From: Crambe crambe
Lineage: Eukaryota; Porifera; Demospongiae; Poecilosclerida; Crambeidae
Assembly (NCBI GenBank): GCA_963924555.1
Contig: OZ004586.1
Span: 6,344,501 to 6,408,500, forward strand
Length of the DNA: 64,000 bases
Direction of reading: 5' to 3'
Part shown: piece by piece, positions 1 through 11,997 of the stretch
Layout of the letters: every line of letters begins with the position of its first letter
Numbering within the stretch: the first letter of the stretch is position 1
Made by a program: the position numbers and the translations under genes
The notes under the pieces: model-generated
The model's input: the letters and a program-made list of their open reading frames with translations, nothing else
The model's database searches: none
What the model was told of the DNA's origin: nothing

Positions 1-36
1 GGGGGGGTGGGGGGGGGGGGGGAGGGAGGGAGGAGG
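1..36. repeat. Poly-G tract in receptor intron 1 (copy 1)
   Basis: Nearly uninterrupted G run followed by GGGA/GGAGG steps. It is cut by the window start. The counterpart is at 19,386-19,431. Such runs can fold as G-quadruplexes and are prone to assembly error. Confidence 0.9.
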
Positions 37-1052
37 AAGAACTGCAATCATTAATTTTTTTAAAACTAAATAGTCGTTCCACACACAAATGCAGTTGCAG
101 AATGGGTAGCCAACCCTGGCACCTCTCTTATAGCTGCTATATAGCCATATGTTATATAAGCATTCCATGTTATCTAAGTGAAGTGTGTACTAAAGAGGTA
201 ACCTTCCTCCTCTTCATACGTACAATATTTGCAATAATTATACGGGCTCATTTTGCACACCTATTGACCAATCAGATTTGGAATTAGCTATATAGTCCAG
301 TCATTTCAACCAAAATTAGGGAATAAATTGCAACATAATTGCTCTCAAGTGTTTCTGGTGCAGGAAAATAGCTATCAAGGAATCCCAGGGGTGTCTGCCA
401 TGATGTACAAGTTGCATGCATCATTCCAGACCATTGATCCAAACATGACTGAAAGGACATCTAGATGGGCTGTAGGATCCTTAATTAGCCCTGAAGCTGT
501 GCAATTTTTCATGTCACCATAGTCATACCAAGATTTTCCTCTCTCTGTGGAATTGGACTTGGTGTAACTTTCACTCTGAGATTTGGATTGCTTTCTTGAT
601 CTCAGGGGTTGTGGCAGCTATCATGCCCATGCCATGGACAGTATCATTTCCATCCAGAGTTTGATGTTGATTGTCTGGAATATATTGGACAAACTGTGAT
701 GAGTAGCTAGGAATGTCAGTTCTATAACTCAGTACGGCATTTTGTTCAAACTGGTGTACTTCATTGTAGCTATGAGCAGCAGAAACTGCAACATGTCAAT
801 CAAAAACCATGAAGCATAATGGTGATGGAGCTGCACACCCAAACCAATCTGAAGTGGTCTTGGCCGAGCTGCCTGCATTAGCTATGGCCTATCAAATTTA
901 GGCAATTTTTGTCTGTACATCTTTTCCAATGAACATGCAGATATCTGTAAGCAGTACTCTCAAAGATGTAGGCAAATAGTTGATTGACTCTTCAGACCCC
1001 AGGCTATACCAGGATAGTAGCAGTGAGATGTTTTCACTATTTTAATGTCAAC

Positions 1053-1914
1053 TTAGCAGCAGTTTAAATTTATCTTTTCAGGATCAAGATCACACTGACT
1101 ATAAAAGTCATACAGCACTTCCCTAGCCTTATTTCTAAAAGTAACATTCATTAATCTTATTTCTGTCTGGATAATCTTGTTTCCAAAATATTCCTTGAAT
1201 CTTTGCTGCATAATAATGTGGATTGCTATAAGCACTGTGTTCCGTATTGGCCAAATTTTCCTCCATATACATTGAATTAGATCCTGAATCTGCATGCATC
1301 ATTCTCTTCCAGAAATCTGGTAACCTCAAAGAATGCATTTGTCCTTTGTTTCTCTGGTGGTCGACTTACATTTACTTTTTCAATGAGCTAGCTATCTTTG
1401 TGGTCGTGAGTTGCGGGTATCTGCTCTTCATGGCATGGAAATTGGCACTGCACACTCTATGATATACTGCATCTGCAGCATGCACATCATGAATATGTAA
1501 AATTCTTGCCCAATCGTCTCCCCCTTCTTGACATAATGCCAAAATTGTGTCTCTTATTTCAGCTATCCTGACAGGAACAACATCTGAAGCTTTCTCTTTT
1601 CTGAATGTTGCTGGTTCGCCACAATAAAAAAGTTAGTGTTAACATTAAGTTGCCTTTCTGCTGACCTGAGGAGTATCTGTAGCTACACCTTGTTGGACAG
1701 TTTGTTTTAAGACCCATGGCACAATACCTATGGCGACATTCCTGATGTACCTGCTGCCCAGCTGTACAAAATAAACTTTCATTCCTCTCCTTACTTGCTT
1801 TGTTGATGCTTGCACTTCCTTTTCCCCTAGGGTGGCTTTTGGTGATGCTCCTATTAGCTCCTTGCAGATAACATACTCATGATCTTCATTGCAGCAAAGC
1901 ATGGCAGGGGTCAA
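1053..1914 (-). pseudogene. Antisense remnant of a mobile-element-like protein, intron 1 of copy 1
   Basis: Minus-strand pieces in several frames look coding but are interrupted: about 1,645-1,914, then a segment near 1,500-1,560 with the pattern HDMHAADAVYH (read clearly in copy 2), then 1,053-1,338 with VTFRNKAREVLYDF. From general familiarity these patterns recall a multicopy uncharacterised protein family in sponge and cnidarian genomes. No single frame spans the region, so it is degenerate. It sits antisense inside the large first intron of the receptor. The family assignment is inference and I do not assign a function. Confidence 0.4.
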
Positions 1915-2311
1915 AGGAGCACATGGATTTTTGCTGACTCATAGCAAGCAAGGCACATGGATTTTTGCATGAAAAATGCCAGCTAGCTAAAGCTGTAAGA
2001 AATGTACTGTGTAATTCATCACTTAGCTTACTCTGCAGAATTGTATTATTATTATTATTGGATAATAAAAGTGGTCTGGTGAAAACCGGACCAACCGGAG
2101 TGGTGGATACACCCCTGTATAAAGTACCAGAAAAAGTTGAGAGCATTTGACGTCAAACGTTGCAATTTGTTTAAGGTCAAACCATAGAATGACAGGACTA
2201 ATAGTGTAGAGAGAGTGAGGTGGCACTGAAAATTAGAAGTGTCTCAATGTAAATGATAAGTGAAGGGAAAAATTGTGCTAGCTAAATAAAAAGGCTATGA
2301 AGGGTTAGCTA

Positions 2312-2475
2312 GTCTAGCAGTTTCTGTGAACAAACATTGAAATTATGCTGCCTTCAATAATAATCCCTAAATCACTGCCTCCCACCAAGCTGTTCTGCTT
2401 GGTTTAGGCAGTGACGTAGGGATTATTATTGAAGGCAGCATAATTTTTGATGTTTGTTCACAGAAACTGCTAGAC
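2312..2475. mobile_element. Foldback MITE, copy 1
   Basis: An almost perfect 164-bp inverted repeat. The left arm begins GTCTAGCAGTTTCTGTGAAC and the right arm is its complement ending GTTCACAGAAACTGCTAGAC, with a short centre around TCTGCTTGG. No coding capacity. The same element is at 21,897-22,051, and a single arm is at about 4,339-4,398. A transcript through it would form a long hairpin. Confidence 0.85.
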
Positions 2476-2802
2476 ACTTGTTTGTTTACTTTTTATATGA
2501 CCTTTACTTCCTGTATCAACTCATTTTTAGTTAATATTTTTTTATTACTGACCTTTACTTACTCCGTCATGTTTTCACTGACATATCTCCAGCCGGCTGG
2601 CTTGCACATGCGTGCACTCAATGTAAATGATATGGAGACCCACTCACATACATGAAGCTATAGCTACACACACTGCATGCTCGGATATGTATTTTGTGCA
2701 TTGTGTACTGTGATATTTTAACTTTGTGGTTTTCATAATTTCCATTTCACTAATTTTTCCCGCTTGAATGTTTCAGTACAATCACATTAATCATTCATGT
2801 AG

Positions 2803-5763
2803 TACTTCCAGCTGCACTGCTGTTTATGATATGCATTATTGTCTTTTGTGTCAGCTGAAACGGTCAAAAATCAGGTCAGGCAGTATGAGAGAAGCAAGCA
2901 AGTCATCCTTTCAGCCATGCAGCTGCTCACATTGATTCACCATATGTAGCTAGCTATGTGCAATGTGAATCTTGACAATAAAATTGAATTCCTGGAAATA
3001 GGTTGGTGCACACTGGTATTCACAACTATCTCCCCGGATCCTGGCCCTTGTGATCATTATGTGTTACATGATGTGCAATTTACTACGTAGCTATAGCTAT
3101 CTAGGAATCCCAGCCTCATGCAGGGAGCAAACTTCAAGAAAATTAAGCCATTATCTAACTAAACATTATTAGATCACGCAAAATTTCAAGATCTTGAATC
3201 TGCAAAAACGAAATTGTTATTTTAACACTTGAGATTAATCCTGTCAAAATGACACTATATTTTTGGTGAACATGTTATTTCAACAATGATTAGTCTCACC
3301 TAACAGTTATGTTTATCAAAATAACAATTCTGTTTTTGCAGTGTGGGTTAATTGCCAAGATCCTGGCAGATACTTATCTTGTTGTTACTCCTTATACTGC
3401 ACTAAAGATGCTTATCCTAAAAGTTATCTACTCTCCTCCCTCTCGAGACAACAAAACGTTAGTAGCTATAAACACCAGCTCTGGCTGAGCTAAACTGTTC
3501 TCACTTCACCATGCCATGCACATGCATGTCATTTAGCTACATTGCTGTTGCTGTAAAGTTTGATACTAATAGACAAAAATTTTGTTGTCAATTCTTCAAT
3601 CACCAGTAGCTACCTACAAAAGAAAAGATATCGGTTTTATGTACGGATGGCCCTATATCTTGCTTTGTATAGATAGTACTGATGGCCCTATATCTTGCTT
3701 TGTATAGATAGTACTGTAGCCTCGCCTGCATTTAGCTGCTGCCAGAATTATAATGCTAACTAGAGCTTATACAATCATGTATACATATTATCGCTGGCAC
3801 ACTATGCACGTATCAGAGAGTACGGAATGGGCGTGGCTTCTCTCATTAGAACAATACAAACTGGACTCTCTGTATCTCTTCTATTCTTGCTACAGGCTCA
3901 ACTAAACTTCTTACATCTGGAAAACAATGCAGAAGATGATATGTCCGCTCAAACTCCTCCAGAACAGCGTCAACAATCGGCACTGACTAGCCGCCGACCG
4001 TCTAAATCTAAAATTTTTATGATGCGTTCATCATCATCATCATCATCTTCTTCTTCTTCTTCTTCTTTGACGGCTGTAACTTCATGATCTTTTCACATAC
4101 GACAATCAACTTGTGTAGTATCACACAATGTGCTTTTACCATCGTTATTCACACAGTTTTCCTCCAAAATAATCAGTTCATATCGAATTACTGTCGATGT
4201 CAGCCATTTTGAAATTAATGACGTCATTTCTCACGCGCGAGCGTCTGTCATGATGCATGTACGCGCGTGCCAACCAGTATAAGCTAAACAAACAAGTGAA
4301 AGGAAATATAGCTATATACTATTATAAAAAGGCCATGTAGTGTTAGTCTGTACTTTCTGTGAACAAACATCAAAATTATGCTGCCTTCAAGCAGAACTTT
4401 TACACTATACAAGTAATGCATGTTACTTTATTGAGCCGAGCTAGCTAGCTGAACAGTACTTGATTACTCGATGCATGCCACTGTATTATAAATTTCTTGG
4501 CTGTATGAATGGATTGATGATATGATTGGTGTGATTATTGATTTTTTTGGCATAGAGTTATTCAAAAAATAAAGATATGAATGTCATAAATTTCCTCTGC
4601 AGTGTTTATATTGTAAATTCCATATGTATAGTGCCATAAGATATCAGTGACATTGGAATCTAAAGCAAAATAATTGGGCTATATGAAATTTTACTGACGG
4701 TGTTTCTTCATAATCCACAAACTGCAATTAATCTAGGCAAATTGAAGGACCCTCATCATCATGATAACCTCAAATAGCTAAAAGGCTAGCAAGACTGGCT
4801 CCAACAAAAAGGAGGTGTTCTAGCTGCGTCCAAGAGGTCTGGACCAGCTGCTTAGCAAGGCAAGAAAGTTCACCCTCTGAGAACATATTAGCTATCAATG
4901 TGTTGGCACATTCTTCAATCATGGGGAATGTCTTCTCCTGATTGCCATCCACATGCAATGCCGTCCCTCTTCTCACTATACACTCTTCAATACTTGATCA
5001 GAGGAGTAGCTACCATTAGGGCAACTGGGGCACTTGCCCCAGTAAAAGTTTATGGAAACAAAGCTGTCTGAAAATGGGAGTGGTCAGCAAAAAGGGTATG
5101 GCCGGTCAAATTAATTTTTTGCCCCACCAAATCTTAAATCCTAGCTATTTACTGTAGAGATACATTCCTCCTCAATTCACCCACAGTCGATAATTTATAA
5201 AGGAAAAGACAAGAACACCGAGGCACTTCTCTTTCCTCTGCTCTATTTGAGGGGCTCCTTATTAAACGTTTGAGAACATTTGCATATGATGATACATCAC
5301 TTCATAAGAGGAGCTAGTGTGGCACTTCAGTACAATTTCACTAGACATTGATGCTAAAGCATGAAGGTGCCTTCTGCGACTCTCACCTGGTAGCTACATG
5401 TATATAGCAGCAAGGTGAGGATAGGTGGTGAGAAGGTGATGGGCAGTCTCTGGCTGTTGTCCACATACGTAGTTTGCATGCTGGATTGCTAGCAGGTGTC
5501 CCATTCTAGCTACAATGGATTCAAGACCATGCACTAGAAGCTGCACACGAATTAACCCTCATGATTCTATTTGTCCAGACCTCATCCACCTTTATAACCA
5601 CCATGTAAACCACCCGGTCACTCTTGCTTATTCCTCCTTAGTTAGCTATTGCCTGCTATCGCACTCTAGCTCTGCCCCTTCATTCGGCCCATGCATGCAT
5701 GCACATTATATAGGTACTCTCCATTTTCACAAGGTCGACTAGAAGAAGGCAAGCACACTCATG
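2803..5763. other. 2.96-kb block present only in copy 1; no confident gene
   Basis: Copy 2 passes directly from the sequence matching about 2,802 to the sequence matching 5,764 (near 22,393). A CATG tetranucleotide occurs at both ends. The block holds a 35-bp tandem repeat (3,646-3,715), one arm of the 2,312 foldback (about 4,339-4,398), and a short plus-strand frame at 3,827-4,087 with a hydrophobic N-terminus and a serine run encoded by TCA/TCT repeats. I see no transposon ends, so I cannot say whether this is an insertion in copy 1 or a deletion in copy 2. No gene is supported. Confidence 0.6.
3646..3715. repeat. Two-unit 35-bp tandem repeat
   Basis: The unit starting GATGGCCCTATATCTTGC and ending GATAGTACT occurs twice head to tail without a gap. 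Probably a recent slippage or replication duplication. Confidence 0.9.
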
Positions 5764-6063
5764 CTTATAGTTTATACAATGGTCATCATTTTTTTGAGTA
5801 AACTGCATGCTATTTTTATTGCAAGATCTTAAGACTGGACAGCAGACCCAAACAAGGGAAAAATAGTGTAGACTGTATAGTCATAGCATTCATTTTGCCT
5901 CACAGACCTGCATGATGTCATTTTCTCTGTAGAGGATTAATTCTTGTGTGTTATTATACACATGCAAAAACAATGTTCCAACCACCTAGTCAGCATTGGG
6001 CACACCCATAATTGTCCAAAAATGATGCAATAATAATTATGTCACAAAATATAGCTAAGTAGC

Positions 6064-6512
6064 TACCGTATGGGTAGATATTTTCGAGGGATTAAAATTT
6101 CGTGAATACCAGTACCAAGCAGATTTAAAAAATTTCGAGGATTTTAATTTCGCTTCGCGTGCGTTGCAATATATCGCGTGCGCGCAGTACAGTGCACACG
6201 TGGCGATCGTGAGCAGCTGGAACGATGACCAGTTTTAGTTACCCTTCAATGGTTAGTAGATTTTACATTTATAGAGAAATTTGGGAAGTTTCAGAACTTC
6301 TTTGACCGTTTCAGCTGGTACAGAAGACGATAGTGGCAACTTGAAATACTTGTAGAGAGCCATCTGAGGTCGAGTACTCCGTAATGACTAATGCGCATGC
6401 GCTAAATATCTAGGCTATTTATATTATATATCGAGTAAAAATTCCGTGAAATCATAAGTGACCGCGAAAACCACGAAATTAAAATCCCTCGAAAATATCT
6501 ACCCATACGGTA
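6064..6512. mobile_element. MITE with TACCGTATGGG termini
   Basis: About 450 bp with roughly 40-bp terminal inverted repeats: TACCGTATGGGTAGATATTT on the left and its complement ending CCCATACGGTA on the right. The interior is rich in CG and TTTCG motifs and has no frame. The aligned position in copy 2 (near 22,735) reads straight through without the element, so it inserted in copy 1 or was lost from copy 2. A TA target duplication is plausible (Tc1/mariner-like ends) but the exact flank is ambiguous. Confidence 0.8.
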
Positions 6513-6920
6513 TACAGAAACTATACGTACGTAGCCATGATGGTATCAGAATTTCAAAAAAAAACAAAAAAAAAACAACAACAAAAAAAATAAGAGTTTT
6601 GCCAGATTCTTTCCTTCACAAGGTGTGCTGCCTTGTATGTAACTGGTGGGTAGGGAGGCATAAGAATAAATTTATCCACTAACAGTGTTGACACTTGATT
6701 GTGTGTTTTAGCAATTATGCTGCCCATGCATACTACTGTATATAGCGAGCTACTAGCTACGAATATGGCGTTGCATGCCCACTCTCTCTTCATGGTTGAT
6801 ACACACTTACATGGTTAATGCTTCTCAGAGGGTCTGCTATTTAAGAGAGGTCCACTGAAGTCATGTGACTCAAACACTGTGCTGAGGCACCAGACTTAAC
6901 TTGTTCATTCACTATTACAG

Positions 6921-9900
6921 TGCAAATTACTTCAAATGATGCCAGTGGGAGAACTGAGAAAATGATAATAAAAATATGTGGATCTCAGGGAAGCAGTTTT
7001 CTTTCCTCAACTAATATCAGTGAGATATCCACATGTGTCTTCAGAAATGTAAGATTTACTTTTCCTATGATGTTTAGCTATAGCTACGTAGTTAGAATAA
7101 GTGAACTTTATTGGGACCAACAAAGTGTGTATCCTGAATTACAGAGGTTTTATATTTCTAGCTAGCTAGCTCTAATAATAATTTGAATTACAAGGCTTTG
7201 CATTTCAACGGGCTTTCTAGCTAGCTAGCTAGAAAGCCTGTTGAAATGCAACATGATGTTACACAATGGATTAGTGCATGACACTGTTTTCCACACAACT
7301 TTCCATCCATATTATAGGACTTAACTGTGATATACAAATTTCAAAACTTCCGTTCGTTTTATCTACCTATATCCATCACGTCTCCACAAACAGTACTTAT
7401 TTTCAGGTACGTAAGTGCATAATTGGCAGTGCCAATCATCAAGCCTCAGTATGGTGAAGAAATGGTTTACTGAGTATGTACGTCATACATATACGCACAC
7501 ACATAATCACTTCTCAAGATCTCCTCGTACTGTCTCTTTGTTACAGCAAGCAAATAATCATGATTCATTATGCATAAGTATATTTATTTTCATATGCCTG
7601 TCTAAGTTATGCATACAGTTTCTTTTGATTGCAGCATTGTTGTCCAACGGAGTGTGAAATATCAAAGCAGTGGCATATCATCACTTATCAGTGATCAATA
7701 CCAGGTCTATAATTATTCTTACTAGATACGTATGAGATCAGCAGGTGTTCACACCATGAGAATATAAAAATACATAGCTATATACGTATATAGTAAAGCA
7801 TACTGTAAATCTGTTTGAAGTTGCAATTTTTTAACTGCAGGAAAGCAACAACCAACTTCATGTGGGCACCTACAAGAAAGCAGCAAGGAGAGTAGCACGA
7901 GGTAAATACAGGAGATAATTGTGCAGAAATATGTTATTACATAGTTCCTTTTTATGGTACACTATTAGCTATAACTATGATTACTATCAGGTAGCAATTG
8001 TTGGTGTAGAGGTATTATAGCTAATAAAAAATTAAGTTTGAACGGTTTTATCAAAGCATGCAAAGCAATAATTCTATTTTGAATATAAAATTCTAGCTAT
8101 TTGGGTCTGTCAGATTTGGTACCTTCTTACAGCTGTTCCTGAGAACAGATACTTTCTGGTAGCTACCGGAAATACCATCTCAAGAGTTAGTCTTGATGGA
8201 CTGCGATACCAAGTCCTTGTCAGCAATCTTTCAGGTGCAGTTGCAGTGGATTATGATTATAGGTATGCATCAAATAATTAATCCAACTGACCACACCTAT
8301 TATCAACAGAAGAAATTTTTTCATTGACAGACTCGAACTTAAGCTACTCTTTTTTTACATTATGGTAGGAATGGCTTCATATTCTGGACAGATATATATA
8401 ATATTTCTAGTGGTTTTATTATGAGATCGAACTTAGATGGATCATCTGTGCTAAGATTGCCACTAAGATTATTCAGGCCAGGTTAGCCATGAGATAAGTC
8501 AAAACCCTATTTTACCCAGATGCATAAGTTTCAGTTATAACTTGAAATTTTAGATGGTCTTGCCTTCAATTGGCTGACGAATAGGCTATACTTCACAGAT
8601 GCACTAGCATCTATTGTGGGTGTGGTCGACTTTGTTACATTGAATGCCATTATTCTTTTCACAACTGGAGCAAATACACGACCTCGTGCTATAGTTTTGG
8701 ATCCATTTGCTGGGTAACTCAGGATGTATGTCAGTGTTAAAATATTGATATAATCCTGTTTCATAGTTTGATGTACTTTACTGACTGGGGCCGTGTGGGA
8801 CGCATCGAGAAAGCATCACTGACTGGAGCAAATAGAACTGTCATCCACAACACCAGCCTAGTCTGGCCCAATGCCCTCACCCTGGACATTCCAACACAGA
8901 CACTCTACTGGGCAGATGCTAGTCTGGACAAATTGGAGAAATCAAGTGTGGATGGACGAAACAGAGTTCTACTGGCTCAGCTAGGAATTGTCCATCCATT
9001 TGGCATTGTGTTTGCCAACAATACCCTGTATTTCACTGATGGATCAGACAACACCATCAGATACGTTAGTGCCAATGGAGGAGTTGTGAGGAGTCTGCAC
9101 TCTGTGACTGCATACTCCAGGAGGACCAACTCAACGATATTTGGAATTCAAATTGTTGGACCCCTTGAACAAGTTGCAAGTTAGTAGTCATGAAATTGAG
9201 TTGTAATTTCTATAGTGCACAATCAAGGATCCTACAGAGTATGCTCATAGTAACTTTCACTACTTTGTAGATAATGGGATGATAATTCCTGTGACACCTA
9301 GCTACATATCGAAATCCTTTGTGTACACTGTAGCTATAGCTATGTAGTATTAATATAGAGTGTATATTTTGCAATGCCGTTGGTCCTTGGTGTAGAGGTA
9401 TTATAGCTAAGAATACATGCATAAAAAATTAAGTTTCGAACAAAGCATGCATGGCATATGTAAAATATAACATTCTAGCTATTTGGCTATTAGGGTCTGT
9501 CAGATTTGGTACCTTCTTACAGGTGTTCCTGAGAACAGATACTTTCTGGTAGCTACCGGAAATGCCATCTCAAGAGTTAGTCTTGATGGACTGCGATACC
9601 AAGTCCTTGTCAGCAATCTTTCAAAGGCAGTTGCTGTGGATTATGATTATAGGTACACATCAAATAATTAATCCTAGGCAAGCAACTGACCGCACCTATT
9701 ATCAACAGAAGAAATTTCTTCATTGACAGATTTGAACTTTAGCTACTCTTTTTTACTTATGGTAGGAATGGCTTCATATTCTGGACGGATACTTCTAGTG
9801 GTTCTATAATGAGATCAAATTTAGATGGATCATCTGTGCTAAGAGTGCTAAGAGGATTAATCGGACCAGGTTAGTCATGAGATAAGTCAGATCCCTATCT

Positions 9901-11994
9901 TGCCCAGATGCATAAGTTTATTTTATACAGAGAATGCATAGTGATATCCTAAACCACATTACATGATTTCCCCATACAGTATAAAATAATCTAACTATTG
10001 AAAATTTTAGATGGCCTTGCCTTCAATTGGCTGACGAATAGGCTATACTTCACAGATCAAGTAGCATCTTTTGTGGGTGTGCTTGACTTTGTTGCATTAA
10101 ATGTCACAATTCTTTTTACGACTGGAGCAAATACACGACCTCGTGCTATAGTTTTGGATCCATTTGCTGGGTAACTCAGGATGTATGTCAGTGTTAAAAT
10201 ATTGATATAATCCTGCTTCATAGTTTAATGTACTTTACTGACTGGGGCCGTGTGGGACGCATCGAGAAAGCATCACTGACTGGAGCAAATCGGACTGTCA
10301 TCCACAACACCAGCCTAGTCTGGCCCAATGCCCTCACCCTGGATATTCCAACACAGACACTTTACTGGGCAGATGCTAATCTGGACAAAGTGGAGAAGTC
10401 TAATGTGGATGGACGAAACAGAGTTCTACTGGCTCAGCTAGGAGTTGTCCATCCATTTGGCATTGTGTTAGCCAACAATACCCTGTATTTCACTGATAGG
10501 TCAGACAACACCATCAGATACCTTAGTACCAGTGGAGGAGTTGTGAGGAGTCTGCACTCTGTGACTGCATACTCCAGGAGGACCAACTCAACGATATTTG
10601 GAATTCAAATTGTTGGACCCAATGAACAAGTTACAAGTTAGTAGTCATGAGTTATAATCTCTATAGTGTACAACCAAGGATCCTAAAGAGTATGCTCACA
10701 GTAACTTTCACTACTTTGTGCATTTGTTCATCCAGTCCCTGTAATGCTAATGCTTCTTGTACTGATTCTGATAATTTTATCTGTACCTGTAATAGCGGAT
10801 TCTCAGGAGATGGGTTAACTTGCCAAGGTATTTTAGCTATAGGAGGTGATGGGAAAAGGACACTCATAACATATGATAATTTTACCTGATCAATGAATAA
10901 TTCTATGACACCTACATATCCTTTATGTACACTGTAGCTATAATATTCATATAGATATATTCGATCAAATCCAACTGAAATTATAATTTGCCATGCTGTT
11001 GAAGTGCACCTTCAATGAGAAACAAGATTTAGCTTTGAAGTGCAGTTCTACTGACTTTATGATTACTATTTTCATTTTGTTGTTTCGTTTTGTTTGGCAT
11101 TTCTTAAAACAGAATTAGCATCCAAAGAGCCATAGTAGTGGAATGCAGAATCTGCTCAAGCACACTAAACACTTTGATTAATGTGTTCTCACTTATATCA
11201 TCCAGACATCAATGAGTGCGATTTCATGCATCCTTGCAATGGCAATGCCACATGTACTGATACACTGGGTTCCTTCATTTGCACATGCAACAATGGATTC
11301 ACAGGAGATGGAGTGACTTGTCAAAGTAAACACATTCTTGCTTCTTGTTGTGACTAATTTTTTATCTTTCCAATTTGGGCAGATATTAATGAGTGTGAAA
11401 TCATGAGTCCTTGTAGCATCAATGCTGTGTGTATTGACACTCATGGTTCATACACTTGTTCCTGCAATGCTGGATATAGAGAAAATGGATTCACTTGTGA
11501 AAGTAATACTATTCATAGTGTAATTCTGATCAGAAGTCAGATCTTTAATTTTGTTGCAGACATTAATGAGTGTGACTCCATGCATCCTTGCAGTGGCAAT
11601 GCCAATTGTACTGATACACTGGGTTCCTTCATTTGTACATGCAACAATGGATTCACAGGAGATGGATTGACCTGTCAAAGTACGTATTTACTTTCAGTTA
11701 CATTGTTATTCTTTCAGATATCAATCCAATCCTCGTCACAGCATGTAGCGACACCATGCAGTGACTACTGAAATTATAGCATTCAGTTGATAGCTCTATA
11801 ATTTTTTTCCTAAAGCAAACCAAAAACAACAACAACAACAACAACAAAAACAAAAAATAAACATATTTTTTCTCTGTGTAGGTAGGGAACTTCAAAGTAA
11901 CTCAGCATTCGTAACTACCATCTCTCCAGTGTCTGTATTGGCAATAGTGGTTGTCATCATGGCTCTATGTGAAGAAATGAAGCCATTACCCTGA
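6921..11994 (+). CDS. LRP-like YWTD-propeller/EGF receptor, copy 1 (5' partial, tail-truncated)
   Basis: Exons with GT-AG borders and consistent phases: 6,921-7,048; 7,318-7,406; 7,635-7,704; 7,841-7,901; 8,133-8,262; 8,369-8,481; 8,554-8,713; 8,767-9,179; 9,523-9,652; 9,766-9,869; 10,011-10,170; 10,224-10,636; 10,702-10,827; 11,206-11,325; 11,383-11,502; 11,560-11,679; 11,882-11,994. Exon 1, with the signal peptide, lies before the window. Two blocks of about 270 residues carry blade motifs such as FIFWTD, LYFTD, MYFTDWG and LYWAD, so each is one six-bladed LDLR class B propeller. Four EGF modules follow, the last three of the calcium-binding kind (xINEC). The last exon encodes only about 14 hydrophobic residues (VSVLAIVVVIMALC) then EEMKPLP and stop. 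Copy 2 has 42 more residues here. The product may be secreted, weakly anchored or unstable. Ligand unknown. Confidence 0.85.
7200..7249. repeat. 50-bp palindrome in a receptor intron (copy 1)
   Basis: GCATTTCAACGGGCTTTC, a TAGCTAGCTAGC centre, then the complementary arm ending GTTGAAATGC, with one mismatch. It is retained at the same intron position in copy 2. It could extrude as a cruciform or form an intronic RNA hairpin. Confidence 0.85.
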
Positions 11995-11997
11995 AAA

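Noticed and set aside
3827-4087. 86-codon plus frame with hydrophobic N-terminus and polyserine
   Set aside because: The serine run is a TCA/TCT microsatellite and nothing else is recognisable. Kept only as a note in the copy-1-specific block.
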